Source: Herbidospora solisilvae (lineage in GTDB: Bacteria > Actinomycetota > Actinomycetes > Streptosporangiales > Streptosporangiaceae). Taken from it: DNA of 64,000 nucleotides. Below are positions 8,480-18,954 of the stretch, one piece after another (the first letter of the stretch is position 1; each line of letters begins with the position of its first letter). A program made the translations under genes and the position numbers. A model generated the notes under the pieces. That model was not told where the DNA came from. It searched no databases and was given only the letters and a program-made list of their open reading frames with translations. The DNA lies in contig NZ_WXEW01000003.1 of the NCBI RefSeq assembly GCF_009901565.1, forward strand, positions 621,312 to 685,311, given 5' to 3'.

Positions 8480-9175
8480 GTGTCCAGCCAGCCCCTTGAC
8501 TACTCCGACGATGCCGGAAACTCCTCGCTGCGCCGTCAGCCGACGCAGCGCCGCAGCGCGCGCCGGGTCGAGCGCATGCTCGACGCCTGCGCCGAGCTGC
8601 TGGACGAGGTCGGATACGACGGCCTGTCGACGACCAGGATCGCCGAGCGCGCCGACGTGGCGATCGGCTCGGTCTACCAGTTCTTCCCCGACAAACGTGC
8701 CATCAGCCAAGCGCTGACCAGGCGCAACGTCGAACTCTTCGTGGCCCGGGTGGGCCGCCGCTTCATCAGCGAGGAATACGGCGGCTGGTGGGACGCGGTC
8801 GACGCGATCATCGACGAGTACGTCGAGATGCACCGATCGGTGCCCGGCTTCAGGTCGTTGCGGTTCGGCGACGCGGTCGACCTCAACCTGCTCGACGCGG
8901 GCACCGACAACAACACCGTCATCGCCGGCCGCCTGCGCGGACTCCTGCTGAAGGAGTTCGGGATGGCCGACAGCGAACGCCTCGACACCGCGATCCTCGT
9001 GGCGGTCGAGGGCGGCGACGCCGTGCTCAAACTGGCCTTCCGGCGTGATCCCGACGGAGATCCCGAGATCATCGCGGAGGCCAAGACCCTGGTGCGCAGC
9101 TATCTGTCGCGGCAGCTGCGCGACTTCACCGCGTCGGCCAACCGGGCGGCGCCTGGAGCTCGATCCGGCTCCTGA
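8480..9175 (+). CDS. TetR-family transcriptional regulator
   Basis: The 231-residue protein has an N-terminal TetR helix-turn-helix (about residues 27-75, with STTRIAERADVAIGSVYQFFPDKRAI) and a longer ligand-binding domain, as in TetR_C-type regulators. Start GTG 8480 follows TAGGGAGA. It lies 22 bases after the DUF2252 gene on the same strand, so the two may be co-transcribed. No adjacent efflux gene indicates its ligand. Its last 50 bases overlap the end of a convergent small gene. Confidence 0.9.
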   Translation: MSSQPLDYSDDAGNSSLRRQPTQRRSARRVERMLDACAELLDEVGYDGLSTTRIAERADVAIGSVYQFFPDKRAISQALTRRNVELFVARVGRRFISEEYGGWWDAVDAIIDEYVEMHRSVPGFRSLRFGDAVDLNLLDAGTDNNTVIAGRLRGLLLKEFGMADSERLDTAILVAVEGGDAVLKLAFRRDPDGDPEIIAEAKTLVRSYLSRQLRDFTASANRAAPGARSGS

Positions 9176-9506
9176 TGAGCGCCTCGACGGCGGCCGGGTC
9201 AGGCATGGGCGTGCGCGGTTCGGCCAGGATCACGCGTTGGAGTTGTGACCGGCACGGTTGCCGCTGCGCCCTGTCCTGGCCTGTCTGTGCGGCCCGCAGT
9301 TCGGCGTCGCGCAGTTCGAGGGTCCGCATGTCGGCGCCCCTCGCCGTCCTGATGTCCTTCAGTTGTGCCCTCAGCCGGAGCACCTCATTGACGGCTTGTT
9401 CGTGGGCCTCGAAACGCGCCGCGACATAACCCGCCAAACCGGGCAGAATCGCAGCCGCCATCAGCGCGCCGGCCACTGTGAAGGTCGTCTGCTTGGAAAG
9501 GCCCAT
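9126..9506 (-). CDS. small membrane-anchored coiled-coil protein, unknown
   Basis: This predicted 126-residue protein has one membrane segment (about residues 8-29, AGALMAAAILPGLAGYVAA). A heptad-like charged helix (about 30-75) follows, and the tail is Pro-rich. I know no family. AGGAGG stands 13 bases before ATG 9506, a long spacing. The 3' end overlaps the tetR gene by 50 bases in opposite orientation, which is unusual but possible. It could be a regulator-linked membrane protein or a lineage-specific gene. Confidence 0.5.
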   Translation of the reverse strand: MGLSKQTTFTVAGALMAAAILPGLAGYVAARFEAHEQAVNEVLRLRAQLKDIRTARGADMRTLELRDAELRAAQTGQDRAQRQPCRSQLQRVILAEPRTPMPDPAAVEALIRSRIELQAPPGWPTR

Positions 9507-9664
9507 CGCAGTCCCGTCACCTCCTGATGAAGCTCAGGTCCTGTCAATAATGCCCATGAGCTGGAACGACACACGCTCTGTAGGTGATCTGGCGCGAATC
9601 GTTGCCGGAGGAATGCCTGCCGTTGTCCGGGCAAAGAACCTTCGCGCTCGCTAGCCTCATCCTT

Positions 9665-10195
9665 GTGGCACATGTGACGCGGGAGCAGCTTGATCGTCTG
9701 CTCGAACAGGCTCTGCTGCTCGACGACCACGGTGCCCTCGCGAGGCGCCTCGACGACCTCGCGCAAGGGTACGAATCGGGCGAGGTATCCCGGGCCTACA
9801 TCCTGGCCCTGGCCGCTGAGGAATGGCGTCAGGCGGGTCACCCCGACGCGGCGCTCGACCGCTACCGCATGGCGGCCGAAGACGACGGGGGAGACGTCAA
9901 CGTCGACCCCCGGGCCGGCATCGCCGACACCCTCTTCGAACTCGACCGGCCCGACGAGGCCCGCGACGTGATCGAGGCCCTGCGCGCCGCGCCCTGCACC
10001 CCGGCGACCGTGCTCAACGTGGCCGAGACGCTGGCGGCGTACGGAGACCTGGCCGGAGCCCACGAATGGGCCACCGAGGGCGTCACCGCCTGCCCCCCGG
10101 GCAACTCGCTCCGCGAGTCGCTGCTGCGCACGCGCTACCGCATCCGCATCGACCTGGGCCTCCCGGAAGACGACCTCGACGCCCTGGCCTCCTGA
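9665..10195 (+). CDS. TPR-like repeat protein
   Basis: The 176-residue protein is built of helical pairs resembling tetratricopeptide repeats. Examples are YILALAAEEWRQAGHPDAALDRY, then GIADTLFELDRPDEARDVIEAL, then VAETLAAYGDLAGAHEWA. Such proteins bind partner proteins; nothing here names the partner. I place the start at GTG 9665, where TAGCCT lies seven bases upstream as in leaderless genes, because the longer frame adds an implausible N-terminus. A very strong hairpin follows the stop codon. Confidence 0.7.
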   Translation: MAHVTREQLDRLLEQALLLDDHGALARRLDDLAQGYESGEVSRAYILALAAEEWRQAGHPDAALDRYRMAAEDDGGDVNVDPRAGIADTLFELDRPDEARDVIEALRAAPCTPATVLNVAETLAAYGDLAGAHEWATEGVTACPPGNSLRESLLRTRYRIRIDLGLPEDDLDALAS

Positions 10196-10205
10196 CCGAA
10201 GAGAA

Positions 10206-10239
10206 ACGGGCCGCGAGTGTACGCACACTCGCGGCCCGT
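10206..10239. terminator. strong bidirectional hairpin terminator
   Basis: A perfect 15-base stem (10206-10220 with 10225-10239) closes a four-base loop ACGC. It lies 10 bases after the TPR gene and within about 90 bases of the end of the convergent secreted-protein gene. Confidence 0.8.
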
Positions 10240-10326
10240 TGTCATATGTCGACGGCCCGCCCGCTCTCGGGGAGCGCTGGCCGGAGGCGAAGGGGAAAAC
10301 AAGATCAGTGGTGGCGGGATGCCGCC

Positions 10327-11016
10327 TCAGTGGAGGAGGGCTCCGCCGAGGAGGCCGCCGGTGAGCCTGGTGACGCCGGAGAGGCCGCCGACGCCCAGGT
10401 CGTCGGCCTTCTTCTTCGGCGCGGGGGCCTGCTGCGGCTGGACTCCGTCGACGACGCCGCCCACCGAGTCGGTGAGCCCGGGGGGCACAACGGCCACCTT
10501 CGGCACCTTCGGCAGCGCCTTCGACATCCGGGGCACCGGCGGCACACCCGGCAGGTCGGGCAGCACCGACAGATCAGGCACCACGTTGGGCACTCCCGGC
10601 AGAGCGGACCCCGACGCGACGCCGAGCACCCCGTCGGTCCGCGCCAGGCCTGCCAGCCCGAGCAGGGCGGCGGCACGCTGGACGGTCCGGGACACCTCGT
10701 CGGCAGGGGCCACCCGCCCGCACGGCACCCCGGCCAGGCGGCCGGCCTGGGCCATGGTCATCGCCGCGGACCCGCCCGTGCGGGTCAGGTCGCGGGCCGT
10801 CCGGCCGGCCGCGCCCGCCGCCCGCGCGACGTCGGCGGCGCCCTTCACGAACGAGGCGGCGACCGCGCCCGTCCTGGCGGCGGCCCGGTAACCGGTCACG
10901 CACACGCCGTCGTCGGCGTGGGCCTGGTGGCCGGCGGCGGACAACCAGCTCACCCCGGCGGTGACGACCGCCAGGGCGACGAGCCGCCCCCGGATGCTAC
11001 GTGGTGTCGTCGGCAT
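10327..11016 (-). CDS. secreted Ala/Pro-rich protein, unknown function
   Basis: This 229-residue protein starts at ATG 11016 with AGGGGG upstream. It has a signal peptide (about residues 1-34; Arg near the N-terminus, then LVALAVVTAGVSWLSAAG and an AHA-DD cleavage site). The mature part is Ala-rich with one Cys near its N-terminus and one in VPCGRV, which could form a disulfide. Its second half is a Pro/Val/Leu low-complexity region (LPGVPNVVPDLSVLPDL). A wall- or surface-associated role is plausible, but I recognise no domain. Confidence 0.7.
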   Translation of the reverse strand: MPTTPRSIRGRLVALAVVTAGVSWLSAAGHQAHADDGVCVTGYRAAARTGAVAASFVKGAADVARAAGAAGRTARDLTRTGGSAAMTMAQAGRLAGVPCGRVAPADEVSRTVQRAAALLGLAGLARTDGVLGVASGSALPGVPNVVPDLSVLPDLPGVPPVPRMSKALPKVPKVAVVPPGLTDSVGGVVDGVQPQQAPAPKKKADDLGVGGLSGVTRLTGGLLGGALLH

Positions 11017-11114
11017 CGACGTCCCCCTGTTGCTTGCGGTAGTTCGGTGAGTGCCGAACGTAGCAGCGGGGTTTTCGCAGCCGGGAGCCGCTTGTCCCAG
11101 TCGTGGCGAACTGA

Positions 11115-13694
11115 TTACGCGCCGGGCCGCACGCTCAGCGTGTCGCCGGCCTCGTCGAGGTCGACGATCACCTCGTCGCCGTCGCGGATCTCCCCGCTCA
11201 GCAACGCGCGGGCCAGCTTGTCGCCGATGGCCGACTGCACCAGGCGGCGCAGCGGCCGGGCGCCGTAGAGCGGGTCGTAACCGGTCAGGGTCAGCCACTC
11301 GCGGGCCGCCGGGGTGACCGTCAGCGTCAGCCGCCGGTCGGACAACCGCCGCGCCAGGTGGTTCACCTGCAGGTCGACGATCTGCGACAACTCCTCGGAG
11401 CCGAGCGCGTCGAACAGGATCACGTCGTCGAGCCGGTTGAGGAACTCCGGCTTGAACGACCCCCGCACCGCCGCCATCACCGCGTCGCGCTTGGCCCCCG
11501 GCTCAAGAGCCGGGTCGACCAGGAACTGCGAACCGATGTTGGACGTCAGGATCAGGATCGTGTTCCGGAAGTCGACGGTACGCCCCTGCCCGTCGGTCAG
11601 CCGCCCGTCGTCGAGCACTTGGAGCAGGATGTCGAAGACCTCGGGATGGGCCTTCTCGACCTCGTCCAGGAGCACCACCGTGTAGGGACGGCGCCGCACC
11701 GCCTCGGTGAGCTGGCCGCCCTCCTCGTAGCCGACGTAGCCGGGCGGCGCGCCGACCAGGCGGGCCACGCTGTGCTTCTCGCTGTACTCGCTCATGTCGA
11801 TGCGGGTCATCGCCCGCTCGTCGTCGAACAGGAAGTCGGCCAGCGCCTTGGCCAGCTCGGTCTTGCCGACACCGGTCGGGCCGAGGAACAGGAACGAGCC
11901 CGTCGGCCGGTCGGGGTCGGCCACGCCCGCCCGCGCCCGCCGGACGGCGTCGCTGACGGCCTGCACGGCGGCCTTCTGGCCGATGAGACGCTCACCGAGC
12001 ACGTCTTCCATGCGCAGCAGCTTGGCGGTCTCGCCCTCCAGCAGGCGGCCCGCCGGGATGCCCGTCCAGGCGGAGATGACCTCGGCGATGTCGTCGGGGC
12101 CGACCTCCTCCTTGACCATGGTCTGCTCGCGCTGGGACGCCTGGATGGCGTCGGCCAGCTCCTTCTCCAGGCGCGGCACCTCGCCGTACATGAGGCGGGC
12201 TGCCTCTTCGAAGTCGCCGTCGCGCTGGGCCCGCTCGGCCTGGCTGCGGGTCTCGTCGAGGCGCATCTTCAGGTCGCCGACCCGGTTGAGGCCGGCCTTC
12301 TCGGCCTCCCAGCGGCCGACCAGGCCGTTGAGCTCCTCCTGGCGGTTGGCCAGCTCCTCGCGGAGCCGTTCGAGGCGGGCCACGCTCGCCTCGTCGGTCT
12401 CCTTGGCCAGGGCCAGCTCCTCCATCTTGAGCCGGTCGACGATGCGCTGCAGCTCGTCGATCTGCACCGGACGGGAGTCGATCTCCATGCGCAGCCGCGA
12501 GGCGGCCTCGTCGACCAGGTCGATCGCCTTGTCGGGCAGGAACCGGGCGGTGATGTAGCGGTCGGACAGGGTCGCGGCGGCCACCAACGCGCCGTCGGCG
12601 ATCTGGACCTGGTGGTGGGCCTCGTAGCGGCCCTTCAGGCCACGCAGGATGGCGATCGTGTCCTCGACGGTGGGCTCGCCGACGTACACCTGCTGGAAGC
12701 GGCGCTCCAGCGCCGGGTCCTTCTCGATGCGCTCGCGGTACTCGTCGAGCGTGGTCGCGCCGATCATGCGCAGCTCGCCGCGGGCCAGCATGGGCTTGAG
12801 CATGTTGCCCGCGTCCATCGCGCCCTCGGCCGCGCCCGCGCCGACCATCGTGTGCAGCTCGTCGATGAACGTGATGACCTGGCCGTCGCTCTCCTTGATC
12901 TCGTTGAGCACGGCCTTCAGACGCTCTTCGAACTCGCCGCGATACTTCGCCCCGGCGACCATCGCGCCGAGGTCGAGCGCCACGAGACGCTTGTTCCGCA
13001 GGCTCTCCGGCACGTCGCCCGCCACCACCCGCTGGGCCAGACCCTCGACCACGGCGGTCTTGCCGACGCCCGGCTCACCGATCAGAACCGGGTTGTTCTT
13101 GGTCCGCCGCGACAACACCTGCACCACCCGGCGGATCTCCGAGTCACGGCCGATGACCGGGTCGAGCTTGCCGTGGCGGGCCCGCTCGGTCAGGTCGACG
13201 CCGTACTTCTCCAGCGCCCGGTAGGTGTCTTCGGGGTTCTCACTGGTGACCCGGGTGTGACCGCGCACCTTCTCGAACGCGTCGAGCAGTGCCTGCGCGG
13301 TCGCGCCCTGGCCCTTCAGCAGGTCGGCGACCGGCCCGCCGTCGGTGGCGAGGCCGACCAGCAGGTGCTCGGTCGAGACGTAGTCGTCTTCGAGCTGCGC
13401 GGCCCGCTGGGCGGCGGTGTGCAACACGGTCAGCAACTGGCGGGAGGTCGACGGCGCGCTCACCGTGGCGCCCTGCGCCTTCGGGAGCGCGGCCAGCATC
13501 TCCTCGGCGCGGGTGCGCAGGCTCTTCCAGTCTGCCCCGACGGCCTCGAGCAGCGGGACGGCCGTGCCCCCGGTCTGCGCCAGCAACGTGGTCAGCAGAT
13601 GAGCCGGCGCCACCTCGGGGTTTCCTTCGGCCGCCGCCCGGCGCACCGCCCCCGCCAGCGCCTCCTGGCTCTTCTGGGTCAGTTTGTAATCCAC
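11115..13694 (-). CDS. clpB: ClpB disaggregase (Hsp100 ATPase)
   Basis: This full-length 859-residue ClpB cooperates with DnaK to pull apart protein aggregates. It has the Clp N-terminal repeat domain (1-145) and AAA+ module 1 with Walker A GEPGVGKT and the [11 protein letters not shown]alker B. The middle coiled coil (about 400-520) is present. AAA+ module 2 has [22 protein letters not shown] and the C-terminal AAA lid. Start is GTG 13694. It lies 148 bases after hspR in the same direction. No HAIR box is seen in that gap, so expression probably depends on the upstream dnaK promoter. A repeat element fills most of the gap. Confidence 0.97.
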   Translation of the reverse strand: MDYKLTQKSQEALAGAVRRAAAEGNPEVAPAHLLTTLLAQTGGTAVPLLEAVGADWKSLRTRAEEMLAALPKAQGATVSAPSTSRQLLTVLHTAAQRAAQLEDDYVSTEHLLVGLATDGGPVADLLKGQGATAQALLDAFEKVRGHTRVTSENPEDTYRALEKYGVDLTERARHGKLDPVIGRDSEIRRVVQVLSRRTKNNPVLIGEPGVGKTAVVEGLAQRVVAGDVPESLRNKRLVALDLGAMVAGAKYRGEFEERLKAVLNEIKESDGQVITFIDELHTMVGAGAAEGAMDAGNMLKPMLARGELRMIGATTLDEYRERIEKDPALERRFQQVYVGEPTVEDTIAILRGLKGRYEAHHQVQIADGALVAAATLSDRYITARFLPDKAIDLVDEAASRLRMEIDSRPVQIDELQRIVDRLKMEELALAKETDEASVARLERLREELANRQEELNGLVGRWEAEKAGLNRVGDLKMRLDETRSQAERAQRDGDFEEAARLMYGEVPRLEKELADAIQASQREQTMVKEEVGPDDIAEVISAWTGIPAGRLLEGETAKLLRMEDVLGERLIGQKAAVQAVSDAVRRARAGVADPDRPTGSFLFLGPTGVGKTELAKALADFLFDDERAMTRIDMSEYSEKHSVARLVGAPPGYVGYEEGGQLTEAVRRRPYTVVLLDEVEKAHPEVFDILLQVLDDGRLTDGQGRTVDFRNTILILTSNIGSQFLVDPALEPGAKRDAVMAAVRGSFKPEFLNRLDDVILFDALGSEELSQIVDLQVNHLARRLSDRRLTLTVTPAAREWLTLTGYDPLYGARPLRRLVQSAIGDKLARALLSGEIRDGDEVIVDLDEAGDTLSVRPGA

Positions 13695-13722
13695 CTGTTT
13701 ACCTGCCTCGCTTCGCTCGGCG

Positions 13723-13813
13723 GCCCAGCCGCTTCCAGCCGGCGTCTTCCCTCGTCGCTCCGGGTCGCTTCGCTCCCCTGCGCTCCTCAGTCCAGACGCC
13801 GGCGCGGCTGGGC
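13723..13813 (-). repeat. palindromic intergenic element, copy 1 (hspR-clpB gap)
   Basis: Read on the minus strand: a 10-base outer arm GCCCAGCCGC, one G, a 64-bp core (13802 to 13739), six bases, then GCGGCTGGGC, the exact complement of the first arm. The core begins CCGGCGTCTGGACTGAGG and ends GAAGACGCCGG, so its own ends also pair. It contains repeated GGAGCG units and is purine-rich on the sense strand of hspR-clpB. Two further copies with nearly the same core lie at 44.2 and 49.9 kb. It ends 29 bases before the clpB start codon. Confidence 0.85.
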
Positions 13814-13841
13814 ACTTCCCCCATATGACAAATGCTTGGAC

Positions 13842-14189
13842 CTATGACGGTGGGAGTTCATACCTGACCAGAGCCCGGATCAGCTTGAGTTCCGCGGCCA
13901 TGCGGGTCAGTTCGTCTCTCAGGCGGAGGTTCTCGGTCTCCAGCTCCAAGATGCGTTTGATGCCCGCCAGGTTGATGCCCTCTTCCTGTGACAGGCGCTG
14001 GACCTCGCGCAACAAGACGATGTCACGGGTCGAATAAAGGCGGCCTCGGCCGGCTGTGCGGCCGGGGCTGACCAGGCCCAGGCGGTCGTACTGGCGCAGG
14101 GTCTGGGGGTGGAGGCCGCTGAGCTGGGCCGCCACCGAGATCACATAGACGGGCGTCTCGTCGGACAGGTCGAAGAAATTGGCGTCCAT
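13842..14189 (-). CDS. hspR: HspR, MerR-like heat-shock repressor
   Basis: This 115-residue protein has a MerR-type winged helix (about residues 14-80, VYVISVAAQLSGLHPQTLRQYDRLGLVSPGR) and a C-terminal coiled coil. HspR represses dnaK operons by binding HAIR sites with DnaK as co-repressor, and two HAIR sites precede dnaK here. It begins three bases after dnaJ, as the fourth gene of the operon. Length and synteny match HspR in other actinomycetes, so the assignment is firm. Confidence 0.97.
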   Translation of the reverse strand: MDANFFDLSDETPVYVISVAAQLSGLHPQTLRQYDRLGLVSPGRTAGRGRLYSTRDIVLLREVQRLSQEEGINLAGIKRILELETENLRLRDELTRMAAELKLIRALVRYELPPS

Positions 14190-14192
14190 GCG

Positions 14193-15362
14193 CTACTCGC
14201 TTCTGGCCTGCTTGATCAATTCTTCGCGAAGGTCGTGGCCGTCGGTCGCGTCGCGGAACTGCTCCAGGGCGGCCCTGGCCTTCTCGTCGAGGTGTTCGGG
14301 CACGGCGACCTGGACGGTCGCCAGCAGGTCGCCCTTCGTGCCGTCCTTGCGCGGGGCGCCCCGGCCGCGCACGCGGAAGGTGCGGCCGTTGGGGGTGCCC
14401 TCGGGGATGCGGAGCGTGACCGGCATGCCGCGCAGGATCGGCACCTTGATCTCGGCGCCGAGCGCGGCCTCGGGGAACGTGACCGGCACGTTGACCGTCA
14501 GGTTCTCGCCGCTGCGGCCGAACACGGGGTGGGGCTGGACGTGCACCAGCACGTAGAGGTCACCCGCGGGACCGCCGTTCTCGCCGGGGGCGCCCTTGCC
14601 CTTCAGCTTGACCCGGCCGCCGTCGCTGACGCCCGCGGGGATGCGGGCCTGGATGGTGCGGGTGCTGCGGCCGCGGCCGCTGCCCTCGCAGACCGGGCAC
14701 GGGTCGTCGACCAGCAGGCCACGGCCCCGGCAGTCGCGGCAGGGCTCGGAGAAGGCGAAGTTGCCCAGGTTGCGGCTGGCCGCGCCGGTGCCGTCACAGG
14801 TCGGGCAGACGCGGGGCGTGGTGCCGGCCTTGGCGCCCGTGCCGGAACAGGCCGGGCAGGCCGAGGAACTGGTCAGCCGCAGCGAGACGGTCGTGCCGTC
14901 GATCGCCTCGGCGAACGACAGGGTGACCTCGGACTCGATGTCCTGGCCGCGGCGGGCCCGCCCGGCGGTGTTGGCCTTCGGGCCGCCGCCGCGGTTGAAC
15001 AGGCCGCCGAAGATGTCGCCGATCCGGTCGCCCGCCTGGGCGGTGCCGCCGAACAGGTCGCCGAAGTCGAAGCCCTGCTGGCCCTGGCCCGGCCGGCCGC
15101 CCCGGCCGTACCCGCCGAGACCGCTGCCGAACAGGCTCCTGGCCTCGTCGTACTCCTTGCGGCGCTTGGTGTCGCTCAGGATGTCGTAGGCCTCGGAGAC
15201 CTCCTTGAACTTCTCCTCGGTCTCCTTGTTGCCCTTGTTCGCGTCGGGGTGGTACTGCCGGGCGAGCTTGCGGTAGGCCTTCTTGATCTCTTCGGGGGTC
15301 GCGGTCTTGGGCACACCGAGGACGCCGTAGTAGTCCTTCTCCAGGTAGTCCTTGGTGCTCAT
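14193..15362 (-). CDS. dnaJ: DnaJ co-chaperone
   Basis: This 389-residue type I DnaJ stimulates the DnaK ATPase. It has an N-terminal J domain with the HPD motif (QYHPDANKG, about residue 37) and a Gly/Phe-rich linker. Four zinc-finger repeats follow ([32 protein letters not shown]), then the C-terminal substrate-binding domain. Start ATG 15362 is 81 bases after the grpE stop, and this gap holds a perfect 10-base-stem hairpin. Confidence 0.97.
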   Translation of the reverse strand: MSTKDYLEKDYYGVLGVPKTATPEEIKKAYRKLARQYHPDANKGNKETEEKFKEVSEAYDILSDTKRRKEYDEARSLFGSGLGGYGRGGRPGQGQQGFDFGDLFGGTAQAGDRIGDIFGGLFNRGGGPKANTAGRARRGQDIESEVTLSFAEAIDGTTVSLRLTSSSACPACSGTGAKAGTTPRVCPTCDGTGAASRNLGNFAFSEPCRDCRGRGLLVDDPCPVCEGSGRGRSTRTIQARIPAGVSDGGRVKLKGKGAPGENGGPAGDLYVLVHVQPHPVFGRSGENLTVNVPVTFPEAALGAEIKVPILRGMPVTLRIPEGTPNGRTFRVRGRGAPRKDGTKGDLLATVQVAVPEHLDEKARAALEQFRDATDGHDLREELIKQARSE

Positions 15363-15403
15363 CTAACGCTTCCTCCGCGTGAAAGACACATATGTGATGG
15401 GTG

Positions 15404-15430
15404 CCCCTCCCGCGTCCGGGGCGGGAGGGG
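15404..15430. other. hairpin between grpE and dnaJ
   Basis: CCCCTCCCGC (15404-15413) pairs perfectly with GCGGGAGGGG (15421-15430) around a seven-base loop. No T-tract follows on the transcribed strand, so it looks less like a full terminator than a partial terminator, processing site or stability element that could set the DnaK/GrpE to DnaJ/HspR ratio. Confidence 0.6.
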
Positions 15431-15443
15431 GCTCCCTGGAGAA

Positions 15444-16039
15444 TCAGGCGCCGGCGGGCTCGTCGTCGAGGACGTCGCCACCACCGGTCTCCGGCTCGGC
15501 CACCGCGACCCGGGCGGGGCGCAGGACGCGCTCGCCGAGCCGGTAGCCGGGCTGCAGGATCTCGACGCAGGTCGGTTCGGTGACCTCGGTCGAGTAACTG
15601 TGCATCAGGGCCTCGTGGAACGTCGGGTCGAAGGGGTCGCCCTTCGTGCCGAACGAGGTCAGGCCCAGCTTGCCGACGGCCGCTTCGAGCGACTCGCTCA
15701 CCTTGGCGAAACCACCGGTCAGCTCCCCGTGGTCACGCGCCCGGCCGATGTCGTCGAGAACCGGCAGCAGTTCGTTGATGACACCCGCGACGGCCTGCTC
15801 CCGGACCGTGATCCGGTCGCGTTCGACCCGCTTGCGGTAGTTGGCGTACTCCGCCTGCAGACGCTGGAGATCGGCGGTGCGCTCGGCCAGGAGCTCCGCG
15901 GCCGCCCCGCCCAGGGCGGAGGCGTCGGCCGCGGTCTCGTCGGGGGCCGGTGCGTTCTCGCGGGCCGCCAGCGTCTCGGGGTCGATCTTGCGGTTGTCGC
16001 GGATCACCGGCTCCTGCTCGGAACCGTTCTCACGCGGGG

Positions 16040-16043
<4 letters not shown>
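15444..16043 (-). CDS. grpE: GrpE nucleotide exchange factor
   Basis: The 199-residue protein has a low-complexity N-terminus, a long coiled coil (about residues 50-115, [16 protein letters not shown]) and the C-terminal beta domain. GrpE releases ADP from DnaK. GTG 16043 overlaps the dnaK stop by four bases, so translation is coupled. The tail after residue 180 is acidic and Gly/Pro-rich, as in actinobacterial GrpE. Confidence 0.96.
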
Positions 16044-17908
<1,865 letters not shown>

Positions 17909-17929
17909 GAGTACGTCCTTGTAGTCAAA

Positions 17930-17950
17930 GTTGAGTCGTGGTGACTCAAG
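17930..17950. promoter_or_regulatory. HAIR operator 1 upstream of dnaK
   Basis: GTTGAGT-N7-ACTCAAG matches the HspR-associated inverted repeat consensus CTTGAGT-N7-ACTCAAG at 13 of 14 bases. It lies 22 bases before the dnaK start codon, a position where bound HspR would block transcription. Confidence 0.9.
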
Positions 17951-17997
17951 TTTCGGTGAGTACGACAGCCCTTGTCAAACGCTGTCCTGTCAACGGT

Positions 17998-18018
17998 CTT
18001 GAGTCTAGTGGGCTCAAC
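17998..18018. promoter_or_regulatory. HAIR operator 2 upstream of dnaK
   Basis: CTTGAGT-N7-GCTCAAC has one perfect and one 5-of-7 half-site relative to the HAIR consensus. The centre-to-centre distance to HAIR 1 is 68 bp. Two TTGACA sequences on the minus strand (17993-17988 and 17978-17973) lie between the two sites, so the pair brackets the likely dnaK promoter. Confidence 0.8.
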
Positions 18019-18070
18019 TCTCAGCGCGAGCGGAATGTTCCCGGGATATCCCTGATTCGACCCTTAAGGG

Positions 18071-18439
18071 TTACCTGGCACCGTCGAGGATCACCCTCTT
18101 CCCGACGGGCTTCTTGAGCTTCACGTACGTGGCCTTCTTGATCGCCATGGCCACGCACATGCCGGCGTCCTTGACCGAGCCCTCGTACAGGGTGATCCGG
18201 ACCGTCTTCCCGGTCTCCTTCACCGTGACCTTGGTCAGCACGGTGCACGGCTCGACGCCCGACCACCACACGACGCGCACCCCGCGCATGTGGGGCTTGG
18301 CGCTCAGCCACTTCACCTTCTTGGGGGAGAGGGCGCCCTTCTGGACCTTCACCACCTTCGGCCCGGGGCCGGCCTGCGCGGGGGCGGCGGCGGGGACGAG
18401 CAGCGCGGCCACGGCCGCGGCGACGACTAAGAGTCTCAC
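18071..18439 (-). CDS. secreted protein, paralogue of the upstream lipoprotein
   Basis: This 122-residue protein has a signal peptide (LLVVAAAVAALLVPAAAPAQA, cleaved about residue 23) and a Lys-rich mature domain. The mature domain carries WWSGVEPCTVL and DAGMCVAMAIKKATYVKL. The two Cys residues probably form a disulfide. The same pattern occurs in the overlapping upstream gene (SSGVEPCYTL, EAACIQIAIEKETFVKL), so the pair arose by duplication. The genes overlap as ATGA, suggesting co-expression. I recognise no named domain. Confidence 0.75.
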   Translation of the reverse strand: MRLLVVAAAVAALLVPAAAPAQAGPGPKVVKVQKGALSPKKVKWLSAKPHMRGVRVVWWSGVEPCTVLTKVTVKETGKTVRITLYEGSVKDAGMCVAMAIKKATYVKLKKPVGKRVILDGAR

Positions 18440-18876
18440 TTGGCACCATCCACGACTTCCCGGCCGGCCAGGGGTTTGGCCAGCTTGACGAACGTCTCCT
18501 TCTCGATCGCGATCTGGATGCAGGCCGCCTCGGGATCGGTGGTGCCCTCCCAGAGGGTCACCGTGACCTCGGTGTCGGACTCCTTCACGTCGACGCGGTC
18601 GAGGGTGTAGCAGGGCTCGACCCCCGAACTCCAGGAGATCATCACGCCGTCTCCGGCGGGGGTGGCGCGGGTCCAGGGCACCTTGCGCGGGTCCACCGTG
18701 CCGCCCTTGGGCCGCACCAGCTCCGGCCCGGGGCTCGGCGTGGCCGAGGCCGGCGGGGTGGCGGGCTGGTCGGGACCGATCGGTGAACCGCTGTCCACGG
18801 TGTCTCCCTTTCCGCAGGCCGCGGTCATGATCACGGCCGTGAGCATGGCCGCGGTGGCGAGCCAGATCCTTCTCAT
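18436..18876 (-). CDS. lipoprotein, paralogue of the downstream secreted protein
   Basis: The 146-residue product starts at ATG 18876, with a lipoprotein signal ending in TAAC (Cys about residue 21). A Pro/Ser/Thr linker leads to the same roughly 85-residue domain as its downstream neighbour, with conserved SGVEPC, EG and K-x-FVKL..P...R..DGA positions. One paralogue would therefore be membrane-tethered and the other released. Function is unknown. The start region faces a divergent leaderless ABC gene 78 bases away. Confidence 0.75.
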   Translation of the reverse strand: MRRIWLATAAMLTAVIMTAACGKGDTVDSGSPIGPDQPATPPASATPSPGPELVRPKGGTVDPRKVPWTRATPAGDGVMISWSSGVEPCYTLDRVDVKESDTEVTVTLWEGTTDPEAACIQIAIEKETFVKLAKPLAGREVVDGAK

Positions 18877-18918
18877 GCCCCTATGACGGGCGTCACTCGG
18901 CGGGGGTTCAGTAACCCG

Positions 18919-18948
18919 TTGACTCCGGTATGGGCCCAGGTTTAATTT
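18919..18948 (+). promoter_or_regulatory. sigma70-type promoter of a leaderless ABC gene
   Basis: TTGACT (18919-18924), an 18-base spacer and TAATTT (18943-18948) form a near-consensus housekeeping promoter. The ATG of the ABC gene is at 18955, where transcription should begin, so the message has no leader and no ribosome site. Confidence 0.75.
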
Positions 18949-18954
18949 CATCAC

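Noticed and set aside
11358-13847. 829-codon frame opposite clpB
   Set aside because: Antisense shadow caused by third-position GC; no recognisable domain.
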